From assembly GCF_040712315.1 (NCBI RefSeq), contig NC_134019.1:36547873-36611872 (forward strand): a stretch of DNA of 64,000 nucleotides, in the 5' to 3' direction. Made by a program: the position numbers and the translations under genes. This document shows, piece after piece, positions 47,879-59,086 of this stretch. The DNA is from Castanea sativa (Eukaryota; Streptophyta; Magnoliopsida; Fagales; Fagaceae). The notes below the pieces were generated by a model, which was given only the letters and a program-made list of their open reading frames with translations, did no database searches and was not told the origin of the DNA. Every line of letters begins with the position of its first letter. Positions within the stretch are counted from its first letter, which is position 1.

Positions 47879-48128
47879 AGATACAATTCAGTAAGAGAAT
47901 GAGGAGACACGAGGAAGAAAGAGGAGATGAGGAGACAAAGGAAGTGGGCCCAGCGAGAATAAAAAAGTAATATAAATTATGAAAAATGTGTACAGTGGGC
48001 TCTCAAATTTAAAAACGTACTGTAGCATGTTTCAAAAAATTGACACATATAAGACATCTAATGAGGCTCATATTTTGAAGTTTGGTGTGCCAAAAATTTA
48101 ACATTTGGCACACCTACTACATATGCTC
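47209..48128. mobile_element. PIF/Harbinger-like element, 920 bp, TAA target duplication
   Basis: GAGCATCATCAG at the left and the inverted GAGCATATGTAG at the right have TAA on both sides (47206-47208, 48129-48131). The left half is rich in ACCACC/CACCAC words that give a long low-complexity frame on the minus strand. It encloses a (GA)n tract. It splits the remnant of the third kelch locus. Confidence 0.75.
47808..47876. repeat. (GA)n microsatellite
   Basis: An uninterrupted run of about 69 bases of GA lies inside the GAGCAT element. Confidence 0.95.
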
Positions 48129-48253
48129 TAAGGGATTGAGGCACAGCCATCAATAGCTCCACCAGGGCACTTAACCAAACTATTCCCAACTTCAAACACT
48201 TGCCAATAAATAAATAATGTTCCACTAAAAGGAGCAAAGGTGGTGAATGGAAG

Positions 48254-50124
48254 TTTTTTTTTTTTTTTTTTTTTTTTTGAGCTAGAAGATAGATATTTTA
48301 TTGAAGTAGAGTAAGTATAATATCATCTAGCTGGACAATACCAACAAAACAAAACAACGAATACAATATCAACAGCTACAGAAAAACAATGCAATTCAAC
48401 CAACTCTTCTAAAATGCCAATAGCCCCTTCTAGGATGATTTTTGGATGATGTTGGATTCTGTCAAAGTAGAATTTATTCCTTACATTCCATATTGCCCAA
48501 GACACCATTGTCCAGCTTCTAACTCCAGCTGTGGAAGCTTCTTAACAAGCAATTTGATTAAATTGAAGAACTCATGAGCCTCATTTGAACACTTCTGAAG
48601 TTTACCCCGACACATAGCCCACACGTTTCTGGCAAAAGGACATTCCCATAGGAGGTGTCCAACAGATTCTGATGACTGGCAACAGAATTCACAATGAGTT
48701 TTAACTGACACCTTTCGCCGAGAAAGATTCTCCCTGGTCGGCAGTATAATATTGAAACAAGCATGCCATAAGAAATTTCTGACCTTTGGTGGAACATTCA
48801 AAATCCAGATTTTTATCCAGTGATGCCGATCTTGCCCAGTAGTAGAGTGCTCAATTCTGGATCGTTCCTTCATCCTTAGCACCACCCGATATGCTGATTT
48901 CACAATGAAGACATTATTAGTATTTTCAGTCCAATTCAAGTTGTCATGCTCTAAAGTTCTCAATAGATGTATAGCAAGTATTTCCATCTGAGTCCTGTGA
49001 GCAAACAAGTCAAAAAAAATTTCCCTATCCCACTGCATAGTGCTGTTATCAATCAGATCCCTGACATACATAATAGGCCGAGTATCCCCTAGAAAGATTG
49101 GCTTATGGGACAGCCATTTTTGGGTTGATACTTCAATTGTTCTCCCATCTCCTACCCTCCACCGTGAGCCTTCTTTAATGATATCCCTTGCTGCCAACAA
49201 ACTCCACCACGCAAATGGAGGATTATTACCAAGGTCTACATCCATAAATGAATACATAGGGAAATACCTGGACTTGTATACTCTGTAGAACAGTGAGTGG
49301 GTGTTGTGAGTTAAATGCCACGCTTATTTAGCTAATAACACTAAATTGAACGCTTGGATATCATGAAAACCCATACCACCATTTTTCTTTGGAGTACATA
49401 ACTTCTTCCAGTTAATCCAATAAATTTTCCTCTCATCTTTTGTTTTCTCCCACCAATATTTTGCCAGAGTAGAATTCATTGTGTCACATAAAGCCTTAAG
49501 AATTTTAAAAATACCCATAGAGTAGGTAGGTACGGTTTGAGCCACCATTTTTACTAGAATTTCACTTCTTGCCTTTGAGATGAATATTTCTTTTTACCCC
49601 ATAACTCTTTTGGTAATTTTTTCCTGCAAGTCTCTAAATGTATTCATCTTTGATTTACCCCCAACCTTAGGAAGTCCAAGGTATTTTTCACAATCCTTCA
49701 TAATTCTTCCTCCTATCAAATTCTACTCTACTCCCTTAACTTCTGGTGCAGTATTCTTGCTGAAGAAAATCAAAGTCTTCAATCTATTAATTGCTTAACC
49801 TAAAGCCCTTTCACAGCAATCTAGCAAATCAAGAAGGTATTGGCATTCTTCCACTATAGCTTGCCAAAATATGAAGCTATCATTTGCAAATAGAAGATAA
49901 GAGATATTTACCCCATTATTGCATGACATAATACCATGGAGCCTATGTGATGCTACTGCCTTTCGAATCAGAAAGGATAGGCCCTCCCCCTACATGTTCG
50001 CCACGATTGTGCACCAACTAGACTAAGGAAAATGGAAGGGGCAGGTGCTTTGAAATTCTCATTGTCATTGGTACAAAGGAATCTCTTGAGTCTAGGTCTG
50101 GAACCTTATGGTCCGTTTGAATTT
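48254..50124 (-). mobile_element. 5'-truncated L1-type LINE, decayed
   Basis: On the minus strand, the 3' end is a poly(A) tail (T-run 48254-48279) and the 5' end is truncated. ATGGAAG flanks both ends (48247-48253, 50125-50131), and unit B's GAGAGAAGTAAATT near 19893 is the matching empty site. Reading from the 5' side: YLLFANDSFIFW (the usual FADD of reverse transcriptase reads FAND), WWEKTKDERKIYWINWKKLC, GGMGFHDI, then a stop at LAK*. Next come HDNLNWTENTNNVFIVKSAY and a zinc-binding region, CEFCCQSSESVGHLLWECPF, with a further frameshift near 48500. It is a dead copy. Confidence 0.85.
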
Positions 50125-50131
50125 ATGGAAG

Positions 50132-50302
50132 TAAAGTAGAGTTAACCGAAAATTAGCCAACTCTATCTTTCGATTGTAGTTCGACGAGTAACTACAAGGT
50201 GATCACGATGTCAATAGAAACCGATCATAAATTCCTCATTTGGCCTCCATATTTCATCTATTGAATGGAGCTTCTTCTTCTTCTTCTTCTTCTTCTTCTT
50301 CT

Positions 50303-50396
<94 letters not shown>

Positions 50397-50460
50397 GAAG
50401 AATCAGAAGAAGAAGAAGAAGAATGTAATAAGGGCTAAAGCTAATAGTTTTAGAAAAAAT
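50132..50460 (-). pseudogene. Kelch-repeat protein, copy 3: 5' stub only
   Basis: On the minus strand, IDEIWRPNEEFMIGFY followed by TGA corresponds to MEEIWKPDVVDEFVIGF of copy 2, but the start ATG reads ATA. Upstream, the leader (AATAAGGGCTAAAGCTAATA) matches the leaders of copies 1 and 2. A long (CTT)n(CT)n tract has expanded between leader and start. Everything downstream was lost or replaced; the LINE sits directly next to it. Confidence 0.8.
50271..50391. repeat. (CTT)n(CT)n microsatellite
   Basis: About 12 CTT units are followed by about 42 CT units in the leader of kelch copy 3. The Ser/Leu- and Arg/Glu-repeat open frames here are artefacts. Confidence 0.95.
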
Positions 50461-51419
50461 TATAGAGTGATTAGGTGAATTACGTCACTTTTGCGTAATG
50501 GTCCATCATTCCATTGAAACTAAAAGACCTCGCTACTGAGCATTCTCAATGTGTTAGTCATTCTATAAGTACAAGTTCTTGTGGGATAAAGGGCAAGTGT
50601 CCGACTTCAAATATTTAGAAGGGAGCTTTACAAACACGTACACTTACATTAAGTTATAAGAATTTTATCAGCAGAGTTTTTAAAAAAAAAAATTTAAATA
50701 AAAACTCTCACCCAATTAAAATTACTGAACCACTTTCAAATAAATCTCCGCTTTTTCCTAGAGTAGTCTTAGTGCATAAAGGATCGGATTGGGCCTTAAT
50801 TGTATAAGGCCCAAACTATATATATTCATCAATCAATGGGCTCTTAATCAACCCAAAGAAAACACACACCCACACAAATGTGCTCTATGTTCTGCCATTA
50901 ATTGGGCTATGGGTTCATTCTGGCATATATACTTCTTCTTTTTTGAAGGTCGGCATATATACTAATCACGCCCTAATGTGTGCGGAAGCTTCTTTTTTTT
51001 GGTAAATTACATACTCCTTTTTTTCGATTAGAATTACATAGTCCTAAAGTCCTAAACTTTGTTGAGAATATCTTGTTTATTTCGTATTAAAAAAAATATA
51101 TTCCTAAACTTTACACCTTGTGTTCTAACCTTTAATTGTGTTTTAGTCCTTGTGCCGTGTCAAAAAAAAAAATTTAATGGAAAGTGCTGTGTCAATTTAA
51201 ATGAAAAAAAAAAATTTGTTGATGTATCAAATCGACTAATTAAGCATTATTGTTGATGTACCAAACCTGCAATTATTGTCGTTTTTATTATACTGTTATT
51301 CATTCATTATTATATGGGGCCCTCTAATAAATCCAATGCACCAATCCTAGAATGGTATCTTTGTGCCTTAACTTTGGTTTTGGATGGGAACAAAATATTA
51401 GTAATTGGGACTCAAGAAT
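50461..51419. other. End of the duplicated array; promoter remnant of kelch copy 3
   Basis: About 50780-50915 carries AATGGGCTCTTAATCAACCC and TTCTGCCATTAATTGGGC, matching the kelch promoter region (minus strand). The remainder up to the CACTA end is AT-rich with no gene. Confidence 0.55.
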
Positions 51420-51816
51420 CACTACAAGAAACATGACTTGTTTCATCCCACTTTTTTCAAGGGTTCACTAAAAATGGTTGGAACAAACGCTAACAAACTG
51501 GCACACTAATTATACTCTGACTAATTTTATTGCAATGGTCATCAAAACCCTTGAAATAAAATTAAAAACTAAATCCCCGGGTAATTGCTGCCTCCAAATT
51601 TTACATTCTTCAACAAAATTCTAACACAACCCTTAATAAAAGATATCCAAATGTTTCAAAACCCTCGAAATAAACTCTCTCTCTCTCTCAAAAACTCAGA
51701 ATTCAGAAAACCAATTTTTGAATAAAATCTTTGCTCACTCTCTTAGAAAACCCATTTTCATTTTGTTCAACCATCCTCCCTAAAAAACTCTCTCTCTCGA
51801 ACTTTCAAAAGCTTTC

Positions 51817-54800
51817 ATGGAGTCCAACAACAGCAAATACACAAAGACCATCAAATTCCTCTGCATGATTGTCAGCCCTACGCGCACCTCCGTCGCGCCC
51901 TCTCTTTCGACGACGACGTCCGCGCCGGCTTCCCCGAGCCGGAGCCTGAGGTCGAAGAAGAGGATCAGGAGGAGGACGACTTCGGTTGTCCTTCAATGGA
52001 TCCGGAGCCGGGCGCGTTACCGACGAGTTGCTTGTGGGATATACTCAGGAGGTTGCCGCCGGCGGGGCTTTTGTCAGCGGCGAGAGTTTCGAAGTCGTGG
52101 AGAGAGACTTCGAAGAGGTTGTGGAAGGCGGCGGAGGAGCTCAGGCTTAGGGTTCCAGCCAGAGCTCAGGTCGGTTTCGTAGGATCAGTGTTGCAGAAAT
52201 GCCCAAGGCTCGTCAGACTCTCCCTTAGAATGGAAAGGTTAGGGTTTCTGATATGAAATTCTGTCAGATCTAGGGTTTCACCGGACCGATCGGATTGTTC
52301 TAACGGACATTAAGCTTAAACAACATGAATTGCTTAAAATAATTGAACCTTAATGAATAAAATGAACTGAAAGTGCGATGTGAACTTGATCTATAAGGAT
52401 CGATGTGAGAAAACGACGTCGTAGTGTTTGATCTATATAGATCGACGCGAGGAACGATGTTATACTGCTCGATCTAATAGCATTTTCAATGTGCTCTTTA
52501 ATGATTCCCAAGTGTTCAATGCGTTTTTAGCTTTCTAATACTACAATGCAGTGGAAGTAAAGTAATGATGGAAAATTGAGTTTTGTTTTTTGTTTTTTTT
52601 CCTTTGAGGTTGACATATTTTTCTATAAATAAATAAGGCTTAATATGTGAATGGTCAATAAAGAATAATATTGGTACTGTGGATTTTTAATTTTCTAATA
52701 TTTCTTTTGTTGTTGTTGTTGTTGCAGTGATTTGGATGCAACAATGTTAGCTTGCATTGCATTTTCATGCCCTAATCTGGAATTTATGGAGATCTTGAAA
52801 TCCGATACCGCGATTAATCGGATCAATGGGTATAATTCCTGTTCTCTTTTTGTTTTTGTTTATTTTTTGGGTGAAATTATCGGGTTGTCTTGTATAATGC
52901 ACAATGTGATCTACACTGCAAATCTAAAAATTAGTTTAGAAGTAACTTTATTATTATTATTGGATGGGGCTGTTATTCTCTCACATCTATTTTCATGTTT
53001 TAAATGTAGACATTACTTTTTGGCCTTTTAAAATGTGTACATCAATGCATCAATTTTGTAAAATAGTGGATGTAAAATGACTCAGAATATTTTCTCTGTT
53101 TGATATTTGGATGCAATTGTTATAGATATATTCTCCCATGTGTGTGTGCGTGTGCCCGCGCGCGTGTGTGTTATGTGCAATAGTTTACTCTATGAAGCTA
53201 TTAAATTGAACTAATTTTTGTGGGTTTGGTTGCTGTGCTTTTAAATTTTCATAACAGTGTTGGATTTGTTTCTGTGCTTAGGATACCAACTGGTTAGTTA
53301 CCACTTATTTTGGTTTTGTTTTACCACTTATTTTGGTTTGTGCTTAGGCCATTATTTTTGCTGCTACATGATCCATAGCATTTACCGTTTTTTTCCTCAA
53401 GCTGGCAAAACTGTTTGTATCAATTGGTTGATTGATAGAGTTGATTTTATGAATTTCAAATGCAGCGATGAATTGGGTCGTTTTGTTGCGGATAAAAGAT
53501 GTCTTAAAAGCCTTAAGATGGAAGGGTGTTCTAATCTAGGGGGTTTTGTTCTTTGTTCGTCAAGCCTTTCTACACTTTGGCTTTCGGATCTTTACTCACA
53601 CTCTAAGATGGTGATTTTTTTTCCCTTTTCCTTTTTATTATTGCTTGAGGTGTGATCTTTCTCTAGAATTGCAATTCAATGTTTTCTTTCTCTTCTGCAT
53701 TTAAGTTAATTCCTTTGTATGTGTCCATAGGTTTTTAACTGCCCAAATCTCAAGGAGATTTCCTTAGAATTTTATCGTCAAGAAAATGATAGCACTGATC
53801 TTACTACCATGGTTGATGGTTTGGGAAGGAATTGCTTAAGGTTGCAAAACATACACATTGCATCGGTTCGTCTTTCTCATTCTGTTGTGCTTGCTCTTAC
53901 TGCTGCAAATCTAAGGTTTGTCACATATCCATGATTTATGACTTTAGTGTGGTATTTAGTAATTTTTTTTGACATGTCTAGAATTCTTCAGATACTTCGC
54001 TATTTAGCAACTGAAAGTCCTATTTTGACCACTGGATAGCAATAATATAAGTTGGCTGCTTCACTGTTCAGGGGATTGCGAATGCTTTCACTTGTTCTTG
54101 GATCTGAAATCACTGATGCATCTGTTGCTGCCATTGCTTCAAGCTATCCGAACTTAGAATTGCTTGACCTGAGTGGGTATGTTTTTCCTCCCAAGTACAA
54201 CTGTTTTCAACCTTCCATAAGATGGTTAATTGATTGTGTTGGTATTGTTACCAAGTTAAATACTGGCTTGTACATAATTTACAAGCACTATGAAATGAAT
54301 CTGTCCTAATATTAAAGAAAATACCAGAATAGGGACTTATAAGGTAAGAATTGCATGTGGGAGCCAAAACCTTTTTTTAAAATGAGCATTGCTATATCCA
54401 ATTTTGATTTTATGCTCCCATGTTGAAGGTAACCATCATGACTATGGATGCAGAGTAGCATTTTTATCTTACGAATCTCAGAACTTTCATGTTTGTGTAA
54501 CACTGTAAATTGCCTTAAGTTTGCCTACTGAACAAGTTGGCTTGAACCTTCATTTGTAGGCTTTGTAATAAGAGTAGAAAATGTTAAAATATATGTAAAC
54601 TTCAAGATGATTGCTTCTTCACTACTCATAATGTTTGAGATTTTTTTTAATGCTATACTTCTATTTGCAGATCAAGCATTAGTGATAGTGGCATTGGAAT
54701 GATCTGCAATGTGTTCCCTGAAACACTTTCAAGACTCCTCCTTGCTCTTTGTCCTAATATTACTTCAAGTAATTACCCATTTGAGGATTTTTATCTGATT

Positions 54801-56188
54801 TTTAGTCTTTTGTTTGGTAATCTTTGTTTTCACACTGCCTCTGTTCATTGAAGCGTTGTCTGTAATTTTCAGGTGGCATTCAGTTTGCTACAGCTCAATT
54901 GCCACTTCTTGAGCTCATGGATTGTGGCATGACCATTTGTGATCCCAATTCCCAAAATGGAATCCCTGATGAAAGCAGTGATTGGGAATTAAGAAACACT
55001 GCAAACCCTCATATTTACCAAAAGCTGATTATCAAGCATGGTCGGCTGAAGAAACTCAGTTTGTGGGGTTGTTCTGGCTTAGATGTGAGACTCTTTAAAT
55101 TAAAAAGTTACTTGTGTATTCTTGTATGGTCTTCTCTTGGGCTCTTAGTTTGTGAATTTGAATGCAGGCTTTATATTTAAACTGCCCAGAACTGAATGAT
55201 CTAAATCTAAACTCTTGTAAGAATTTGCATCCAGGTATGTTATTTGATGAATCATTCTTAGATAATGATCGTAATTTTTCTTTATTATCAAACAACATAT
55301 AATTGATGACCATGTTTATGTATCCAGAGAGACTGTTACTTCAGTGCTCCAAATTAGAAAGTGTGCATGCATCAGGCTGTCAAGAGTTGTTGATAGGGGC
55401 CATTGAAAGTCAGGTAAGATAGAATCCAAAAACAGCTTTGTGTACAAGCTGTGTTTAATAATCAGAAAACTGAATCTTGGAAATAGATCCATCTAAATTG
55501 CATGATCAACATGATTGCAGCATTGTACTGTGTTAGTGCTAAATTCTCTGATATTTAAATGTTAGGAATCATTGATTCATTTACTATCTAAGTTGGTAGG
55601 CAACTATAGTAAGAATCGACTAATAGCAAGCAAAGTTAACTCCTACACATGGTTGAAGTGCACAGCAAGCTGAATTTTAATTTCATTTTTACAATAAGTT
55701 TTGTAAATTCTAAGAATGAATAATGGTTCTTTTTTGGGGATATGATCATTCTTGCTGCATTCACCTTATGTTAGGCATAAATTCTGATTCTCAAGGCACA
55801 GTTTTGTTGCAATCAGGACCCAGAAAACCTTATTTCTGCGATTACAATCTCTTTTTTATTTATTTTTATAATCTTATATACTATTGAGACAAAACATTTA
55901 CAAGATACAACTCTTGGTAGATTAAACCTCAGATTCTCGTCCTAACTTTTGTCTTAATTAATCTTTGAAATCCTGTTGTAGATTAAAACCATAGCATAAA
56001 CTTTTATCCACGATTTAAGGAAATTGAATTTGATTTCAGCAAAGATAAAATTGTTCTTATACTTGTGTTGTTCCCTTGCATGCTTGCAGGTCAGTAATGA
56101 TTCCCCTGCTGTGGAAAGTGTATTACCATGTAAACGTTTAGCTGATGGCTCCAAAAGGGTTCGGGTTCCACATTTTCTAAGTGCTCAG
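51817..56188 (+). CDS. FBL17: F-box/LRR-repeat protein 17-like gene, ten exons visible, ends incomplete
   Basis: Exons with GT-AG borders: 51996 (or upstream) to 52237, 52728-52829, 53466-53610, 53731-53915, 54072-54176, 54671-54768, 54873-55084, 55168-55234, 55328-55413, 56090-56188. Together they give about 447 residues from Met 51996. An F-box (LPTSCLWDILRRLPPAGLLS, ARVSKSWRE) is followed by leucine-rich repeats (MLACIAFSCPNLEFMEIL, ASSYPNLELLDLSGSSISDS, LKKLSLWGCSGLDALYLN). FBL17 acts in SCF ubiquitin ligases that remove CDK inhibitors in the plant cell cycle. The frame stays open upstream of 51996 (FDDDVRAGFPEPEPEVEEED) without an in-frame ATG. The ATG at 51817 is one base out of frame, suggesting a single-base loss. 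After VPHFLSAQ a GTAAAG donor has no recognisable next exon. A captured, probably non-functional copy is my preferred reading; an endogenous locus with nearby CACTA pieces is the alternative. Confidence 0.75.
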
Positions 56189-56584
56189 GTAAAGCTGAAA
56201 ATAACTTGTTTAACTGCGAACATTGTTTGAATCTCTGGATTACTGACATCAAATTGGTTATGGGAAAATCCCACAGCATGCTATTGTTTAAAAAACAATA
56301 GAGATAAATTCTATACTATAGTTTATGTTCCAAATTAGTTCTTCAGTTACCTGATTGGGTGTTGGTGTTAATTATTGTAGGACAAGATGTGTTAGTAACC
56401 ACATCTTATTGTTGAGAAATGCTGAAATTATTGAAGTGGATTGAAAAAAAAAAATGTATTTTTCAAAATTTTGTAACTTCAATTTGATATTTAAGCTTTG
56501 GTTCCTAATAGTTGCAATTGGGTGACATTTTTCTTTTGATATCTATTTGCACTAATATGCTTCTTCAATATGGTAGTTTCAACA

Positions 56585-56588
<4 letters not shown>

Positions 56589-56649
<61 letters not shown>
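56589..56649. repeat. (AT)n microsatellite
   Basis: About 60 bases of AT lie just inside the right subterminal region of the CACTA element. Confidence 0.95.
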
Positions 56650-56652
<3 letters not shown>

Positions 56653-56977
56653 GCATGATTGTGGTCTTTTTTTTAAATAAAATAAAATCTTATTTTGAGG
56701 GTCAAGAGACCCCTTAAAATAACTTTATTTATCAAGGGCTGTAAATATAAATCTTTTAAACCTTGGTAAAAGGTTATTTAAGGGTCTCTTGACCCTCAAA
56801 ATAAGATTAGAGCACTTGTTTTGAGGGTCATGAAGGCTCTCAAAATTTTCTTTTCGACGGTATATGTTTCAAAGGTTATCAAGGGTCTATTGGACTCTTA
56901 AAATAACTTCTTTCAAGGTTTTTTAATACTTTTTTTAGGGGTTTTGACCCTTGAAAAAAGTCTGATTTGTTGTAGTG

Positions 56978-58388
56978 AATGGGCCGGCAATTAATGGCCT
57001 TGATATTGTAGGTCAGCCCAATAAATTCTAAGAGATTGTAGTTCTGGGCTTCATTTTAGCCATTAAAGCCCATTGGTATCATAGGATTTACATGAAGGGT
57101 TTGTAAAGTCTAAACTTGAGTCCAGTGTACTGATCCTAACACAACATGATTCTAAATCGTATCCAGTTTACTTGACACGATTTGAATACGTATCCAAAAC
57201 TAAACATGTGTTCAAATTGTGTTGAGTCGAGTGTACTAATGCATTAGACCTAACCCGTGTCTAAGGTTGTATAATCTTTCCTTTTTTTTTGAAAAGAAGA
57301 ATGGAACCACTTTATTAATCTATGAAAAATTATGGTGTTACATCAAGATTTATGGAACCACTTTATTGAACCTTGTTGTGCAATAAAAGAATCAAGATTT
57401 TCATATGTACCAAAAAAGAAAAGAGTATTAAAGTAAAGATATTTCCTACTTAGTTTATGTAATCTTTACTTTAATACTCTTTTCTTTTTTGGTACATATG
57501 AAAATCTTGATTCTTTTATTGCACAACAAGGTTCAATCTTAGGGTTTTTTTTTTTTTTTTTAAATTACAAGAAGAAATTTTATGAATTAAATCAATTGAC
57601 ACACATGGCGAAACAAATTTTAAGGTTATTAAAGTTGTATGAATAATATCGAAACCAATGAATTTGTGTTGTAATCATATAACATAGTACTATCCAATAC
57701 AAAAAGAGTTGAGTCCTAAAAATTGTGGTTTATCTATTTTATTTTTATTCATTCTAACTAAATAATCTATGAATAAACTCTGACTACGCTTACGTTTTGC
57801 CTTCAGCTTCCCTACACTTTTATGATGTTGTAATCTTTAGGCAAGTTTGATTCTTTGAGCATTGCTGCTTCACTACTTGTTGTATGATTGAACTTCCTTC
57901 CCATTTCATCTCTACTTCATAATGCTAACTGCTAAGGTTAGGCGCATCATTCTAAAACAATTTCTCATTCTCTTCCTTCTGGCCATATTTGTATGTTCCA
58001 ATAGGGGATACAAAAAAAAACTTAGAAATTTAAAAGTTTATGGAACCGTTTTGAGATTTGACAAGCATGGAGGATAAACAGGTAATGTAATCCAAAAAAT
58101 GATTTATAAAAAAAATAAAAATAAAAAAGTTACTAAGTGGTATAAATTGATGAAAGTTATATCATATATAACTTGAACCCATACTTTTTTTAATAAATAA
58201 GTGGAGCAAGCACCAATTTTCTCTTTTTTCAACCATTCAATTTACATGAAGATAAAATTCAATTTTGAGTGTTTGATATCGTATAATTAACACATGTAAA
58301 TGTTCTATCCATGATATATTTGAGAACTTTAAGATATCATCGACAAACAATATTTGTCGACATAACAAAACAGTAATAGTATATGTAT
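56978..58388. other. Intergenic DNA with a perfect long inverted repeat
   Basis: No gene is visible. The missing last exon of the FBL17-like gene was looked for here and not found. ATGGAACCACTTTATT occurs twice near 57301 and 57354. The T-run at 57547-57561 and AT-rich DNA follow. Confidence 0.5.
57365..57537. repeat. Perfect 76-bp inverted repeat, 21-bp loop
   Basis: Arm 57365-57440 and arm 57462-57537 are exact reverse complements by inspection. Pairing stops at 57364/57538 outside and at 57441/57461 inside. A transcript would form a perfect 76-bp stem. Exact identity suggests a recent origin. Confidence 0.9.
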
Positions 58389-59068
58389 TGATGATGCGAA
58401 GAAAATCAGTAGGCTAGATGCTTCGGACTTGAAAGGACTACTTGCTCTTTCGATGACCTGAAAAAGAAAGAAAAGAAATCAAAGGTGACCGGGGTCGCCG
58501 GTCAAGAACCCTCTGATGACAAAGTTAGTTTTCTTTCTATATTTTTGGAGTTCCAACTTTTTGGGAATAGTAAAATCGTACATTTGTTTTGTCTGAATGA
58601 ATGTTTATATAGTGTCCTAAGAACAGTTATCAAACTTGTAACCTCTCCTGAATTTGAGGAGGTGTGAGGGTTCAGAGATAACTTCCACAACTGCTTGGGA
58701 GTTACATATTTCTCACCTAACTATTGTTGAAAGTTATGCGTGTAATAAGGAGTTGTTCTACATGCTCAGGAATTTTTCTAAGTGTCCAAGGTTCGTCCAA
58801 GGGTCCTCGTCCTGAGGGCTTCCAGCCGAGCGTACCTCGCATCCTGGAGAGGTCCTTCCTTTATGGACGACCCTTTCCATGGACGAGGTTCATGACGACC
58901 TGGGACGACATGGCGGGGTTCTTGTGAAACTTGACCACATAAAACCTCATCCAAACTTCTCCCTGTATGGACGACCTTCATGGACGAGGTTCTGACAACC
59001 TTCGATTGTTTGGTCTTGCCCTAGACGACCTCCATGGACGATTATTTGGAGTTTATCCCCCATCAGTT
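58389..59068 (+). mobile_element. LTR of a gypsy-type (Transposase_28-carrying) element
   Basis: It starts TGATGATGCGAAGAAAATCA and is homologous to the solo LTR at 42822-43543, with a TATA motif GTTTATATAGTGTCC at about 58602. It runs through GGACGACC-type repeats to a CATCA near 59068. The right boundary is less sure than in the solo copy because the repeats differ. The partner LTR would lie beyond the window. Confidence 0.6.
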
Positions 59069-59086
59069 GCCCCCTTGTCTATAGGT

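Larger units (their letters stand above)
51420..56977. mobile_element. CACTA (CMC-EnSpm) element carrying an FBL17-like gene
   Basis: The left end CACTACAAGAAACATGACTT and the right end, read inward, CACTACAACAAATCAGACTT form an imperfect terminal inverted repeat beginning with CACTA. AAT is present on both sides (51417-51419, 56978-56980), the 3-bp duplication CACTA elements make. Near both ends ACCCTTGAAA/TTTCAAGGGT words repeat in either orientation, like CACTA subterminal repeats. At the right a strong hairpin (CTTATTTTGAGGGTCAAGAG near 56688 and its complement near 56785) is present. No transposase is seen. The cargo is a multi-exon gene. Confidence 0.65.

Noticed and set aside
50211..50428. 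Ser/Leu- and Arg/Glu-repeat frames
   Set aside because: Translation of the (CTT)n(CT)n microsatellite.
57781..57825. Last exon of the FBL17-like gene after TTGCCTTCAG
   Set aside because: It would add only LPYTFMML and stop, has no FBL17 character, and lies beyond the CACTA right end.
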